This document shows positions 11,901 to 21,987 of a stretch of DNA of 64,000 nt, piece after piece; positions within the stretch are counted from its first letter, which is position 1; each line of letters starts with the position of its first letter. Position numbers and translations under genes: made by a program. The DNA comes from Tomocerus qinae (lineage: Eukaryota > Arthropoda > Collembola > Entomobryomorpha > Tomoceridae). Location: positions 16,616,001-16,680,000 of the forward strand of contig CM034548.1 of the NCBI GenBank assembly GCA_020055645.1, written 5' to 3'. A model generated the notes under the pieces. The model made no database searches and had not been told where the DNA came from. It worked only from the letters and a program-made list of their open reading frames with translations.

Positions 11901-14900
11901 GCTTGGCTACAAACTAAGAATCTATAAAATGAAAATACGCTTCGTAAATAATGCATTCTTCTGAGTAACTACTACTCTATTCGTTCCATCATCCCGCACG
12001 AGTGAATGGCGAATATACCACGCTGCACTCACAAAAAGTACCCAAACTCGTGCTTCCCTGGCTCTTTATTTACCTACAGTAACTCGCTATGCCTCAAGTT
12101 ATTTTACGTAGCATTCTCATTGTATTTATTCTACATTAATGGAAACAGTACATCTACAGCAGATAGTCAACCATTTTTAAATCAAATATTTTCAATCTAT
12201 ACACAATTGACTAAAGAACAAAGCAATCACAATTTCTTTGAAAGAAGTGCGTCATTTTTCACTAATACAAAATTATTTATAGGCATAGGATATATAAACA
12301 TACATTTCGGGAAATGCAAGTTTTCAATGCTGCACTGTCTCCAATTCATATCTGTGAAGATATGTTTATAAGACTCTAGGGAGTCAAAACTGGTCAACTG
12401 CTATGGTATCAGAATGCAAAATGATCTAGTTATTTTTAGTATCTAGTCTACATTCTTTATAGTGTTATATTTAGTATTAAAACCTCAACTTACTCCACTA
12501 TGACTATAACTCATTCACATGCAAGCGATAGGATTCTGTTGGTAACAAAAGAAAGCTATCCTTTGTATAGTCAACTTAGAATTAAGATTGCATTTCTCTT
12601 TTAATCGTATCATGTACGTGGGAGAAGTATTAAAACGCTATAAAGAAAGCAATAAGTATGTACGTAATTATACTCTTTAGTAATCCACAATGCTATGTTC
12701 ATAGATTCTTGTAAGAGAATTTAATGCAGTGTGAGGAATATCTAAAATAAATTGTGCCATTAGTAGGTATACTGCAATGTATTATTACTATAAATAATTT
12801 GCATAAAAGATAACAGAGCACAAATACTTTTTGCAAAATACGGTACAAAAGGCGGTTGGATAATACAAAGTCTAAACTCAGACTAATAAAAGTCGTTGTG
12901 GAATCATTTGAGATTAAATATCTAACCGACACTTGGAAATAGTCGATCAAAGCTATTGAAAGTCCTTATACTTATGCATAACATTTATCTAGGAATGTAT
13001 GGAGAGAAATTGGAGATAGTTCCATAATAATATAATGGAGGAGGATGTACGTGTATGTTTGCATATGGACGTGACTTAATGTTATGTGGGAATGCTCTTT
13101 CGTATGAGGAAGGAAGATAAGAATAGAATGCCCCTGAGAAGAGTGAGCTTAGAAATGGATCGAGCAATAGACTCGGAATTTACACGTTGAAATCATGGTC
13201 TATAAGATTGTAAGTAATTGAAGAAATTTAGTCGGTAGGAGATTAGAAAATGCATTTTGGTGTTATTGAAGGTAAATGTAGATTTGTGTATTGTAAGAGG
13301 AGGAAGATTACCTTGGAAGGTTTTGCCCCACATTCTGCGAGTGATATCCGTACCGTTAGTAATAATTCCGCCAGCTTGAAGGGTCTCATTGAGAGCGATG
13401 GCGTAGAGCAGAACGGCGTCGTAAAATGCTGTCACAAACGGATTGACTGGATCTTCCCCGAAAGTAAAGTTGAAGTTGTTGATAGCTTTCTCTTTGACAC
13501 TTCGGTCGAATGCGATATATTCCTGGCTGTCGGGTGGCGGCCGGACTGTCACCGTCAGAAGAGCCTCGTATGCACGCATCGCCCGCTCGTTGTTCTCCTT
13601 AGTGTCGGACTTGTTATACCAAGGTTTGTAGTCCTTGTTCAGACTGAAACAAAACAGGCCGATAGATACAATAAAAAGGCCCAGCCTCATTCTTCATTTC
13701 ACTTACTTCATTAACTTGTCATTCACTTCCTAACTCCTTCCTTCCTTCTGCCCTCCACATACTAAATCTCTATACAGCCACATGCATTATGTATAAGTAC
13801 TCTATAGGCACTCTCTAATAATAACACTCTTTAACCCTTTTCTCCATCTCCATGCACTTCCACACAGAAAGAAAAGCATTCTATAGCCCGACATCATCAC
13901 TCTTCTAACTCTACTATTATTAACCCTGTCAAACTCCCTTGTCACCCGGACCAGAATCTTCCAATGACTGAATTATTAACGCTTATGCTTATGAAAATAT
14001 GTACATTCTCTTCCTGCTCTTGTTTACCAACTTGAAGAAATTATCATCTCTCTCCTCTTCCTACGCAGATCTCAACTTCCCTTGCACTTTAATACACCAC
14101 TCCTTCCTCAATTCTGACTTTGCTATCTATATCTCACAATAATCATTTTCTACAATAATCTCTTCTGTCATTCAATATTAATAAATAAAATCCTAGAACT
14201 CAACCATCCTCGTTTTAACATGAAAAAATTCTTACTTCGTGAACAGCTCCACGTTGAAAAACACGTACTCCCCACTTGAAACCATCTTCAATTCTTCAGC
14301 AGCTAGTAGAATTTCCCGGATTTTTGGAGGCGATGCACACAGTACAACAACTGTGCCAAAACAAGGAATATTATTCATTGCATCAACTATTCATCATCCA
14401 AATTAAATTATCATCAATCAGTTAAATCCGCGTTTTCAATCATTGCTATATCTGTGTAGGCATTTGCATAATTTCGGGAAAGTATTTCACTTTCACCACT
14501 TTCACTTAAGGTAATTTGTAGCTTACTGTAATTGATGATTAATAAACCAGTTACATAAATGTTATTAACGTTGATACTTAAATATTTATGTCACTCAATT
14601 AGTTATGAATTAGTGCATAGATGTCATTTTGCGCTACAAATACTTTTTCATAGTACTACTTGCCTTGCCACTCATCGCATATTTCGTAATTAAATTAAAT
14701 TCAAGTGTTTTCTGACCAATGACTGTATACAACATTTAAACCTGTACTCAAATTTTAAATCAAATGATTGTCATGAGTCTGAAATTAATTAATTAATTAA
14801 TCTTGATTTTAATTTGTTATTATGCAACACTTAAAATGAATCCAGGTTGAAGTATTATTTAATTCTGAAAATTGTATACGATGCCATATTTTATGCATGG

Positions 14901-17900
14901 TTTGCATTGGAATTAGATTTGCCATAAATGAAATTATAAGTTGTGAGATGTATCCCTGATTAAAATAATAGAGACGTGTAAAATCTGCAGAGCGTGGTAG
15001 AATATTTGATATTATTTATGTCCTATATACGGAAATAATAATGAAGTTATAGGATGGGTTATTACTAGGTTTGAGTTATGGTATAGATCTGATCTGCACA
15101 TAAATAATATGTAGATATACAAGTAATGTATGCATCTCCTGGCACTTTCATTTCGTCAATCTGAGCAAATGCGGTTATTCGGGATTTTCGGTTTTCGTCA
15201 TCGTTCTCCGTCCATGAAGAGTAGATGAAGAAATGTTGGATAAAACGTGAGTTCATTTGATTCACCTTCGACCAATATATGTACATACTACATGCAGAAA
15301 GTTTGTAAAGTAGCTTAAGTAGGTGGAAACGCTCGCTAGCACCAATTTTGGTTTAAGGAGGGGGAAACGGAAGTTACAGATATCGAGTATAAAATATAAA
15401 GCTTATAGCTAGAAAGTCTTTACTGTTGCTCCACATTTCTCATATTATTATGATGTGACTGGTATTGGTACTGTTGCACGGACAGCGTGTAGTCCGTGCT
15501 GTAGTAAAATGTGAGCTAAAAAAGGTTTGAAGCAACAACTTTGTCTATGCAATGCAAAAGCCTCTTCTAGCAAAGATACAAGTGGAACTTAATCGCAACT
15601 CATTGTATTTTGTATTTTCTATCTTGCCTCTAAGCCTATCATCTCTTTCCATTGTGCCCTAAGAAAAGTAGACCCAAATCGATAGAAAAGATTAGGATCT
15701 TGTAAGTAGATGGAAAAGAGATGCGATGAGATATCTGCGTCCGTATCTCCGGTTTGCAAAGTACTACAAGTTCGAATGGGCACTAAATACTACTTATTGT
15801 ATACGGAATGAACTTATATAACCTAATCGGCATTGTTGTAACGTGAGCTCCCCATAAAATTGCAATCTCGTAAAGAAACGGGAAAACGCTTCACGGATTA
15901 CACTGAACCAAACTGAAATCCAAGTCTACAATCCTTATCCTATGTAAATTAAAATACATTAATACTATTCCCTGTACTATAATCCTTATCCTTACTGCAA
16001 ACCTTATTACAGCCCTTATTACAAAACTGACTCTTGTACTACTACAATCATATTTTGTAGCTGTGTAAACATTGTAATTGAAACTATCATTCTAAAAATG
16101 TATATCTGCTGATAGTAAAAACGAGTAATTCATCTACAAGTATTGCTAATCGCTGTTACGTAACAGATAGAATCATTAATATTAATATATTTTATATGCT
16201 TAGTAATGTTTTAGCGCGACGTTTAAGTTATTAAGGTTTACATAAGTAGATTCAAGGAGAGCAGACTTGGAATTCATAAGTCTATTGTTAAAACAGCACA
16301 ATAGTTTATTACACCTAATAAAAATGTTGTCAAAAGTAGCTGGTAACTTTTGAGATATCGTAGCCATTTCATAAATGTAAACCGAGACATGGGAAATAAA
16401 ATGTTGCGAGTGTGGCAAATGATATTCAACAGAGATTTGAAGGAGCTACTTGATATTTGAGACAGAGAAGATAAAAATCTCACTTCTTGCTTTCGCAGCG
16501 ATGTACTTAAGAAATTCATGGAAATCAAGTTCTTCTTGAGTTTCGTCAAAACTTCTGTAGACAGGAGTGCTGTTGAGAGCTGTGTAGACTGTGCCCAGAG
16601 TGAAATGACAGAGAGAGTGTCCTTTCCCAGATGCCACAGCAAAATTATGGTAGAACAAAGCCACGTGACGCCAGCCAAACATTGCAAGTATTTCCGAAAA
16701 CGCTTCACCCACCAAACTGTAAGAACCAGCGAGTCTTGTCAAAGTTGGATATTGGCCTGCCTTGTGACGAAAGGCATCAGCTTGAGCTCCTGGTGTCAAA
16801 ACTGGAATTTCCCAGTATCCAGCATACCTTGCTACCGGTGCTATCACGTAGTCACACATTGGCCCCAAGAAAACATCTGTACATTCATTTCAACTATTTA
16901 TTCTCTCTTCCTTGTACTTCCCTTAAAATATTTATCTATTTAAAACTATTTCAATAAGTCTTATAGATTATATGTAGTTTGTATCGAGTGCATCCACATC
17001 GAGAGATTATTTGGTATCTGAATAACACGGGGTACATTTTAAGGAAATTGTAAGATTTTTTGTTCACCTGTACAATTCACTACTAGCAATTTGTGTATCT
17101 CAATAGCAAAATTAGGTTTTGGCATTTTTTGTGTCATTGTAAATTTTGTATATATGGTGAAATTAACTTGGTAAGTTTGGGAGTTTTACATTTTACTTAG
17201 CGTTGGCAAAGAAAGTTAAGAGAGATTAGATAAATAGGTACCCATTTTCTGTGAGCATTTCTGAATGGGAGATGAGGAAATGGATTGGACTGAATGCTTT
17301 CCAATGATTACGCGATTGGAATGTTTGAAATTGGGGAAATACTACGTACTTACATATGCGAAGGATTTTAATTTGGAGTAAGATGGAGAATAGTATAGGC
17401 GGTCGTCGACCTCAACCTTACACAGCATTTTCCATTTTTGTCTCTCATTCATGACTCATGGCTACTTGGGATTTTATGCCCTGTTGGTCCGCTCTTGACT
17501 TGACTTATATTATTATACAGCAAGATCAATAAAACAAGACACGCTTTGAACGATTAAATTACAGAGAAAAAAGTGACGGACTGTAGTGTACGTACATACA
17601 GGGGGATTGAGTGCAAATGCATGGATAAGGGAAATCTAGTGAAGCGAGTATAGAGAGGAACATTGAAGTCTAACATAGAAAATGGTAAAGTATTTGCATA
17701 CATACAGTCTCTGACTCTGGTACTAGTGTAATGTATTCAATGGCTGGAGAGGAAGAAGATGATGCTGACTTTCTATCTTAACTAATCGCAGGATGTTCTT
17801 GCTTGGCTAGAAACAAAGCTCAATGGAGAGTTAATATTGTTAGAAAAGTTGCTGTTTGTTCACATAGACATTGCAAGAGATTCCAGCTCAAACTTTGTTT

Positions 17901-20377
17901 TTGACTTGAGAGTAAAATTCGATTTTGTCTCCATGAAAAACCGTCTTTAGTGCTCTGCTTTCTTCTCGTTCGAATAACTGCCTTCGTTTCAACCTCTTCC
18001 TCTCTGCATCTGATATCTTGTTACAAATCTGTCCGTCATATTGTACTTCTATATATACAACTATATAATATACCAACAAATATCTCATCCTATAACCAAG
18101 TTAGGGAGTTTCCACTCGTGGACGTGGAACAAATCAGCTACCCTTCATATTCTCATTGCATGGCAAACCACCGAGACGAGGTAGACCCAAACTATTTCAA
18201 ATGGGTTTCCCAATGTGCACAAATCCTCTTTTATTGTGGTCTACAGTAGTTCACCACTTATTTATATTTTTATCTTATCTACTCAAATTAGTTTGCTCTA
18301 CTTTTACTCACACCAAACTCATGAGCAAATTTCAAATTGCCATATTAAGCATTCCTAAATTTAAACACAGGTCTAAATGTAATCCTCTTTTATTATGCAG
18401 TTTACCCATCCCTAAAAATATTTATATGGCATTTTTAAGTCCCTCTATTCCTTCCAATTACAACACCAAAGTACACCATTAAGTACATGATGGGGGATTA
18501 AATTAAACTTAAGTATCTCTAGTAGTGAAACATACCATTTGAAATATCCCGCGTATATATCTACTAGTTAAATAAAAATAATTGACTATGAAGTAGAAAA
18601 TTGTGCACACTGTCAGTATATTCCCATGTGGTTTCCATTAATGATTAATCAATCCTTAATAATTTCATCAGCACCGAAGAATTATATCTCGCATCAGTAA
18701 TAATGGTAGGTTGGTAGAAAAAAATAGCGGGATCTAGCAATAAATGAAAGGAAGAAGGTATTACTCATCATGAATTAAGAAATCGAGTAAATTCCTCTGA
18801 TATGGAGTTACGCGTGTTCTAAGGGCGGTTTTGAGTGAGTATATTTGGGTAAGTCAACTTCTGTTGGTTATTATTCTTCTCCACATCAGTCTATGACTGT
18901 GGCACGAGAAAACTGCAGATGAGTAACTAATGGGGTGTGCCAAATTAAAAAGCAGTTTTGTGGAACAAAAGACTGACTAGTACAATGGAGTTTTAATCCT
19001 GATAGTTATCCATGTTTTCAGATGATTTCGGCTCGTAAATTTCCCTTTCCGATAGGAGTACATCTTGGTTAGCTATCCGAAATCATGGTGGGAAATGAGA
19101 ATGCAATAAGGACAGAGTAGGAAGGAGCCGATGGTCTGCGTCGTAAATCATCCGTACCTACAAGCTTCTCCATACTCCACATAAGATAACTACATATAAA
19201 CGGCAATACATATCCCATTATTGTAAGTGCATATAATATCAAGAAAAACTGTATATTATCGAAAATGTCTATTTGCTTTAGAAATAAATGCTTATGGCTA
19301 CTTTCCTTAGTTTGATCTTTCTACTATAATATGGACTACAGCACTTCACATGAACAACCAATTTGTTATCCCTAAGTGGTCACGTGGCATAAGACCTAGT
19401 ACATGCTTCCCTCCAACAATATTATTTCTATATTAAAGTCCACTGTACTATATGACTTTGACAGCAATATGAAAAACATTAATACTATTTCTACCAACTG
19501 AAGAAAAGAAAATCGTATAGTCATCTCTAAGAAATGTCTTCACAGTTTTCTCTTGGGAATTTATGAAATAAAATAGCTGGATAGTTTTAAGACAAAAAAG
19601 GATTCGTAGATTAGAAGTTCTTACTGTTATCCAAGTTTCTATCAGATTAGCATTACGGACTACGACATAAGTAAATACGCGACAGTGATCTCTGTTGCCG
19701 ACAAAGGAAATGCTGCAGAAAATGGGTAACGAGGGTTATAACATTGCGTTCAGCTACAGTTAGCCAAGCCACGTCTGGCTAATCTAAAGACAAAGAGGGG
19801 AATACTCATGTGGATTATTGAAGTATAGCTGCGTGTTATCACAGTTTTACTTTTCTAGGGCAAGACATGAAAGTGTTTAGTAGAGTCTGTATAGTATAGT
19901 GTTGTGGATGTAGTGGTTATTGTCCAGTATGGAGTAGATGGATGAGATTTGTGCCTATTGTGAAGAGGAAGGGAACGAACCTGCTGTTTTGTTAATGTAG
20001 TACTCAAAGGCAGCGAGGGGTCCATAAGTCGAGGAGCATTTAGTATCTCTGTACGTGACTTCAATAGTCCATTGAGGAAGGAGTCTTCGTACCCGGTCAC
20101 TCTGCACTGCCATCATGACAGGAGGTATGATCTTCTGCAAGGAGTACTGATAGTTCGGGTCTTTCGGGGCTAGAACCCCGATCCGCACAATCTGGTCGTC
20201 TTCACGTTGCAACCTCTTCATGGGATGTTGGAATGAGGACAGCGGGTTGCTGGAAAAGTCCGGGTACCTATTCACGGACTGATTTCCTGGAGTGAGGGAG
20301 TCCACGCTACTCCTGAACAGGTTGCTCTCCCCATACAACAAGATGGACAACAGAAACACCCGCTGGAGATTCATCAT
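8861..20377 (-). CDS. Natriuretic peptide receptor-like gene (extracellular and transmembrane part, 7 exons)
   Basis: This is a single-pass membrane receptor of the atrial natriuretic peptide receptor / receptor guanylyl cyclase superfamily, which binds peptide ligands outside the cell. The exons (20377-19981, 16876-16484, 14350-14236, 13643-13312, 11053-10962, 9695-9563, 8942-8861) all have GT-AG borders and join in phases 1,1,2,1,0,1. They give 514 codons plus 2 nt: signal peptide (about 1-22), ANF-receptor ligand-binding domain (about 65-445), juxtamembrane Cys pair ([10 protein letters not shown]) and one transmembrane helix (about 492-514). Family landmarks seen are [59 protein letters not shown] and the [25 protein letters not shown] stretch. 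Sequons include NQS, NKT, NST, NKS, NFT, NET and NGT. The kinase-homology and cyclase domains are not visible. They may lie beyond the left edge, or the receptor may be of the short clearance (NPR-C-like) kind. The family call is firm; the subtype is open. Confidence 0.9.
8943..9562 (-). other. Receptor intron 6
   Basis: A 620-bp AT-rich intron between the stalk exon and the transmembrane exon. Nothing recognisable is seen in it. Confidence 0.8.
9563..9695 (-). CDS. Receptor exon 6: juxtamembrane region with Cys pair
   Basis: The acceptor TTGTTTTAG ends at 9696 and the donor GTGAG starts at 9562. It encodes [20 protein letters not shown], then [20 protein letters not shown] and SGCP. The [11 protein letters not shown] pattern with two nearby cysteines is characteristic of the stalk just outside the membrane in natriuretic peptide receptors. 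It ends in phase 1. Confidence 0.9.
9696..10961 (-). other. Receptor intron 5
   Basis: A 1.3-kb AT-rich intron between exons 5 and 6. Nothing recognisable is seen in it. Confidence 0.8.
10962..11053 (-). CDS. Receptor exon 5: [20 protein letters not shown]
   Basis: The acceptor CATTTAG ends at 11054 and the donor GTAAGT starts at 10961. The 92 bases encode [20 protein letters not shown], then [10 protein letters not shown], the typical repeat-like beta segment near the end of the ANF-receptor domain. It ends in phase 0. Confidence 0.9.
11054..13311 (-). other. Receptor intron 4
   Basis: A 2.3-kb intron. On the + strand it contains a 121-codon open frame (12006-12371) with no recognised domain and AT-driven composition, so it is not called as a gene. 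A GC-rich inverted motif (GGCTGGTCCAGCC) lies near 11873. Nothing else is recognised. Confidence 0.75.
13312..13643 (-). CDS. Receptor exon 4: second lobe of the ligand domain
   Basis: The acceptor TTTGTTTCAG ends at 13644 and the donor GTAATC starts at 13311. The 332-base exon reads [20 protein letters not shown], then the [36 protein letters not shown] and [11 protein letters not shown] motifs. An in-frame methionine at 13690 belongs to the intron, not to a start. G-rich DNA lies to its left and strongly C-rich DNA to its right on the + strand. Confidence 0.92.
13644..14235 (-). other. Receptor intron 3
   Basis: A 592-bp intron, strongly C/T-rich on the + strand (purine-rich in the transcript). 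It is the right-hand side of a composition flip centred on exon 4. No other feature is seen. Confidence 0.8.
14236..14350 (-). CDS. Receptor exon 3: [14 protein letters not shown] segment
   Basis: This 115-base exon lies between acceptor GGCACAG (ends 14351) and donor GTAAG (14235). It translates in the frame fixed by exon 2 as [20 protein letters not shown], then [18 protein letters not shown]. This is the conserved core that follows the KAR motif in natriuretic peptide receptors. It is too short to appear as a long ORF and was found by extending the gene model. It ends in phase 2. Confidence 0.9.
14351..16483 (-). other. Receptor intron 2
   Basis: A 2.1-kb intron. It holds an (AATT)n stretch near 14786-14803. 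A 73-codon open frame at 15065-15286 (minus) has no recognisable similarity and is not needed by the gene model. Nothing else is seen. Confidence 0.8.
16484..16876 (-). CDS. Receptor exon 2: central ligand-binding domain
   Basis: An AG acceptor (GTACAG) at 16878-16877 and a GTGAG donor at 16483 bound 393 bases. The split codon restores [18 protein letters not shown] directly after exon 1. The exon continues through [46 protein letters not shown] and [15 protein letters not shown], all recognisable ANF-receptor segments. It ends ...KAR in phase 1. Two longer open frames on the + strand here are antisense shadows. Confidence 0.92.
16877..19980 (-). other. Receptor intron 1
   Basis: A 3.1-kb intron between exons 1 and 2. 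No coding segment or transposon is recognised. It contains a marked strand-composition change near 17.9 kb (G-rich to the left, C/T-rich to the right on +). Confidence 0.8.
19981..20377 (-). CDS. Receptor exon 1: start codon, signal peptide, first ligand-domain strand
   Basis: The exon opens with ATG at 20377 (tandem ATGATG; the first is taken). It encodes a hydrophobic leader ([16 protein letters not shown]), then a low-complexity linker and the start of the ligand-binding fold ([20 protein letters not shown]). It also holds the conserved Cys motif [17 protein letters not shown]. It ends ...NKTA plus one base, before donor GTTCGT at 19980. The open frame continues a little past the donor, but the encoded sequence there loses family similarity and exon 2 restores it. 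The donor is weaker than the others, so this junction rests mainly on the homology and phase match. Confidence 0.88.
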
Positions 20378-20751
20378 CTTCGGGATCGGTGACTACTAAG
20401 TTACTTTATCCCGACTAGCTTTCCTCCTCTGTCCATGCAAATCCCAACTTTCTCCAGAACTCTTGACAATTAGTGTATGTATTAATCCCCACTTGACACT
20501 TGAACAAGAATCCGTCCTAGTTTCACTCTGGACTTTAAAAATAAGTACATGGATGCCACAACGGTGTTCAAGGATGAGACTTAGTACAAGTGACTGTCAC
20601 TCCCGGATCTTGGCATGGATCCCTCTACTTCTACTTAAATCTCTTACATAAACGGACTGTCAACCGAGCGTCACTTAACTTTACTTCCTTTCGCTCCACT
20701 TCTTCCACTCAGTCTCCAAATAATGTGATATCTTCCCTCTCAGCAACTTGT

Positions 20752-20760
20752 TCTATATAA
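20752..20760 (-). promoter_or_regulatory. TATA-like box upstream of the receptor start
   Basis: TTATATAGA on the minus strand, about 375 bases upstream of the receptor ATG, in a C/T-rich (+) stretch that would be the purine-rich 5' leader. It is a plausible core-promoter position, but TATA-like words are common in this AT-rich DNA and no clear initiator could be assigned. Confidence 0.2.
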
Positions 20761-21360
20761 TATCCAACCAAACAATATGTCATCAGACAGTCGGAGTCGA
20801 TCTTCGGGGCACAATGGAGATATGTACAGATTGGGTAAGAGGAGAGATATGCTTTCACTCAAATGTTGGCTTTCACTTAACTTTCACTCCCTTCCTTTCT
20901 CTGTCAACTGAGTGAAGGCTGGCAAGAGTTTATCGCTTTCCTCTCACCCGCTGTCATGACTAATCATCATGAAAGACTCTCTTCTTCCAAAGCAATCAAA
21001 CAACAACCAAATGCTCTTCCTGTCCTCTACGATGATGACACGGAGAGACAAGACATGCAACAACCTCACTCAACACTCTCTCTTGCTGCGCACTGATATT
21101 TAATGTTCTCCGTGTACACTAAACAACACACATCAAAAATGACACTATGTAGTCATCATATTTATTCCTTTCATACTAATATTATTTATTCTTATGCGCT
21201 TCAAAACATGAGTTACAGGTAAATAGGTCTAGAATATAAATCTGTCTTATATACAACTCACTCCAATACACGCCTCGTAAGCAGGATAAATTCTATGGTA
21301 AAATAGACGTCAATTTGGCATATAAATTCTGATTTAACCAAGGTACCGTAATAATCGATA

Positions 21361-21472
21361 TAATTCCGCGTACTGAAATAGTTCCGCGTACGCGGAATTA
21401 TTTCGATTTTACTTCGCCTTTTTGGTTGTTAATGGTAATAGTTCCGCGTATCGAAATAATTCCGCGTACCTG
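21361..21472. repeat. Compound inverted terminal repeats of a pogo/mariner-type element
   Basis: The motif TTCCGCGTA occurs four times here. A near-perfect 30-bp palindrome spans 21375-21404, centred on TACGCGGAA/TTCCGCGTA. CGCGGAATTATTTCGA at 21391-21406 is repeated in inverse at 21453-21468, each flanked by TA. This looks like nested or stacked termini with TA target sites, directly ahead of pogo-like transposase coding remnants. No matching right-hand end was found downstream. Confidence 0.55.
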
Positions 21473-21480
21473 TACCTAAA

Positions 21481-21987
21481 AAAATTACGAAGAGTAAATG
21501 TCGACTCTGCTGTCATCCCAGGAGGATGTACTAAATACATCCAGCCAGCAGATATCAGCTGGAACAAGCCGTTCAAAGATTCCACCAGGAAACAATGCAA
21601 TGTGTGGGTATCCACTCCTGGAAACTTTGAAACTACTAAATGAGGGAATGCAAAGCCACCCTCTTTGAGTGTAGTTTGCAGTTGGATCGTCGAAGCCTGT
21701 GATTCTTAACAGCAGACGTTATTAAAAAATCCTTCTTCTCTTGTGGAATTCTAAATGCCACGGATGGAAGCCAGGATAATTTAATAACGGCCTTCAAACC
21801 AGGCAAGGATTGTAAAGAAGGGCGTGAAATGCTACAGCCGCAGTACATGCAAATAGAACAGCCCTTAATTCATGAGGACTATATTTTATTGCCTTCGGAG
21901 GAAGAAGACATGGACCTCGATTTAATCGATCCAATAAATATATATCCCTGTCTTCAGATGATGACCTCTAAATACATTTTTTTATAA
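21481..21987 (+). pseudogene. Pogo-like DDE transposase, broken C-terminal remnant
   Basis: The frame starting near 21481 reads VNVDSAVIPGGCTKYIQPAD followed by ISWNKPFKDSTR, a hallmark of the pogo-like DDE_1 superfamily used by many invertebrate transposons. A stop follows at 21641. Similarity resumes in shifted frames: SWIVEACDS (about 21670-21699), then a continuous stretch from about 21714 (DVIKKSFFSCGILNATDGSQ) to an acidic tail (LLPSEEEDMDLDLIDP) ending at a stop near 21987. The N-terminal DNA-binding part and first catalytic aspartates are missing. It is a decayed copy with at least one frameshift and a 5' truncation. Confidence 0.75.

Noticed and set aside
13193-13690. 165-codon minus ORF with its own methionine ([16 protein letters not shown]) that looks like a signal peptide start
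   Set aside because: The N-terminal part reads intron sequence; a strong acceptor (TTTGTTTCAG) precedes LNKDYKPW, and joining to exon 3 restores the family sequence.
13250-13714. 154-codon + strand ORF
   Set aside because: Antisense shadow of receptor exon 4.
16518-16957. Two + strand ORFs of 141 and 108 codons, and a 144-codon minus ORF in another frame
   Set aside because: All overlap receptor exon 2 in wrong frames or strand.
19855-20100. 81-codon minus ORF
   Set aside because: Out-of-frame shadow of receptor exon 1.
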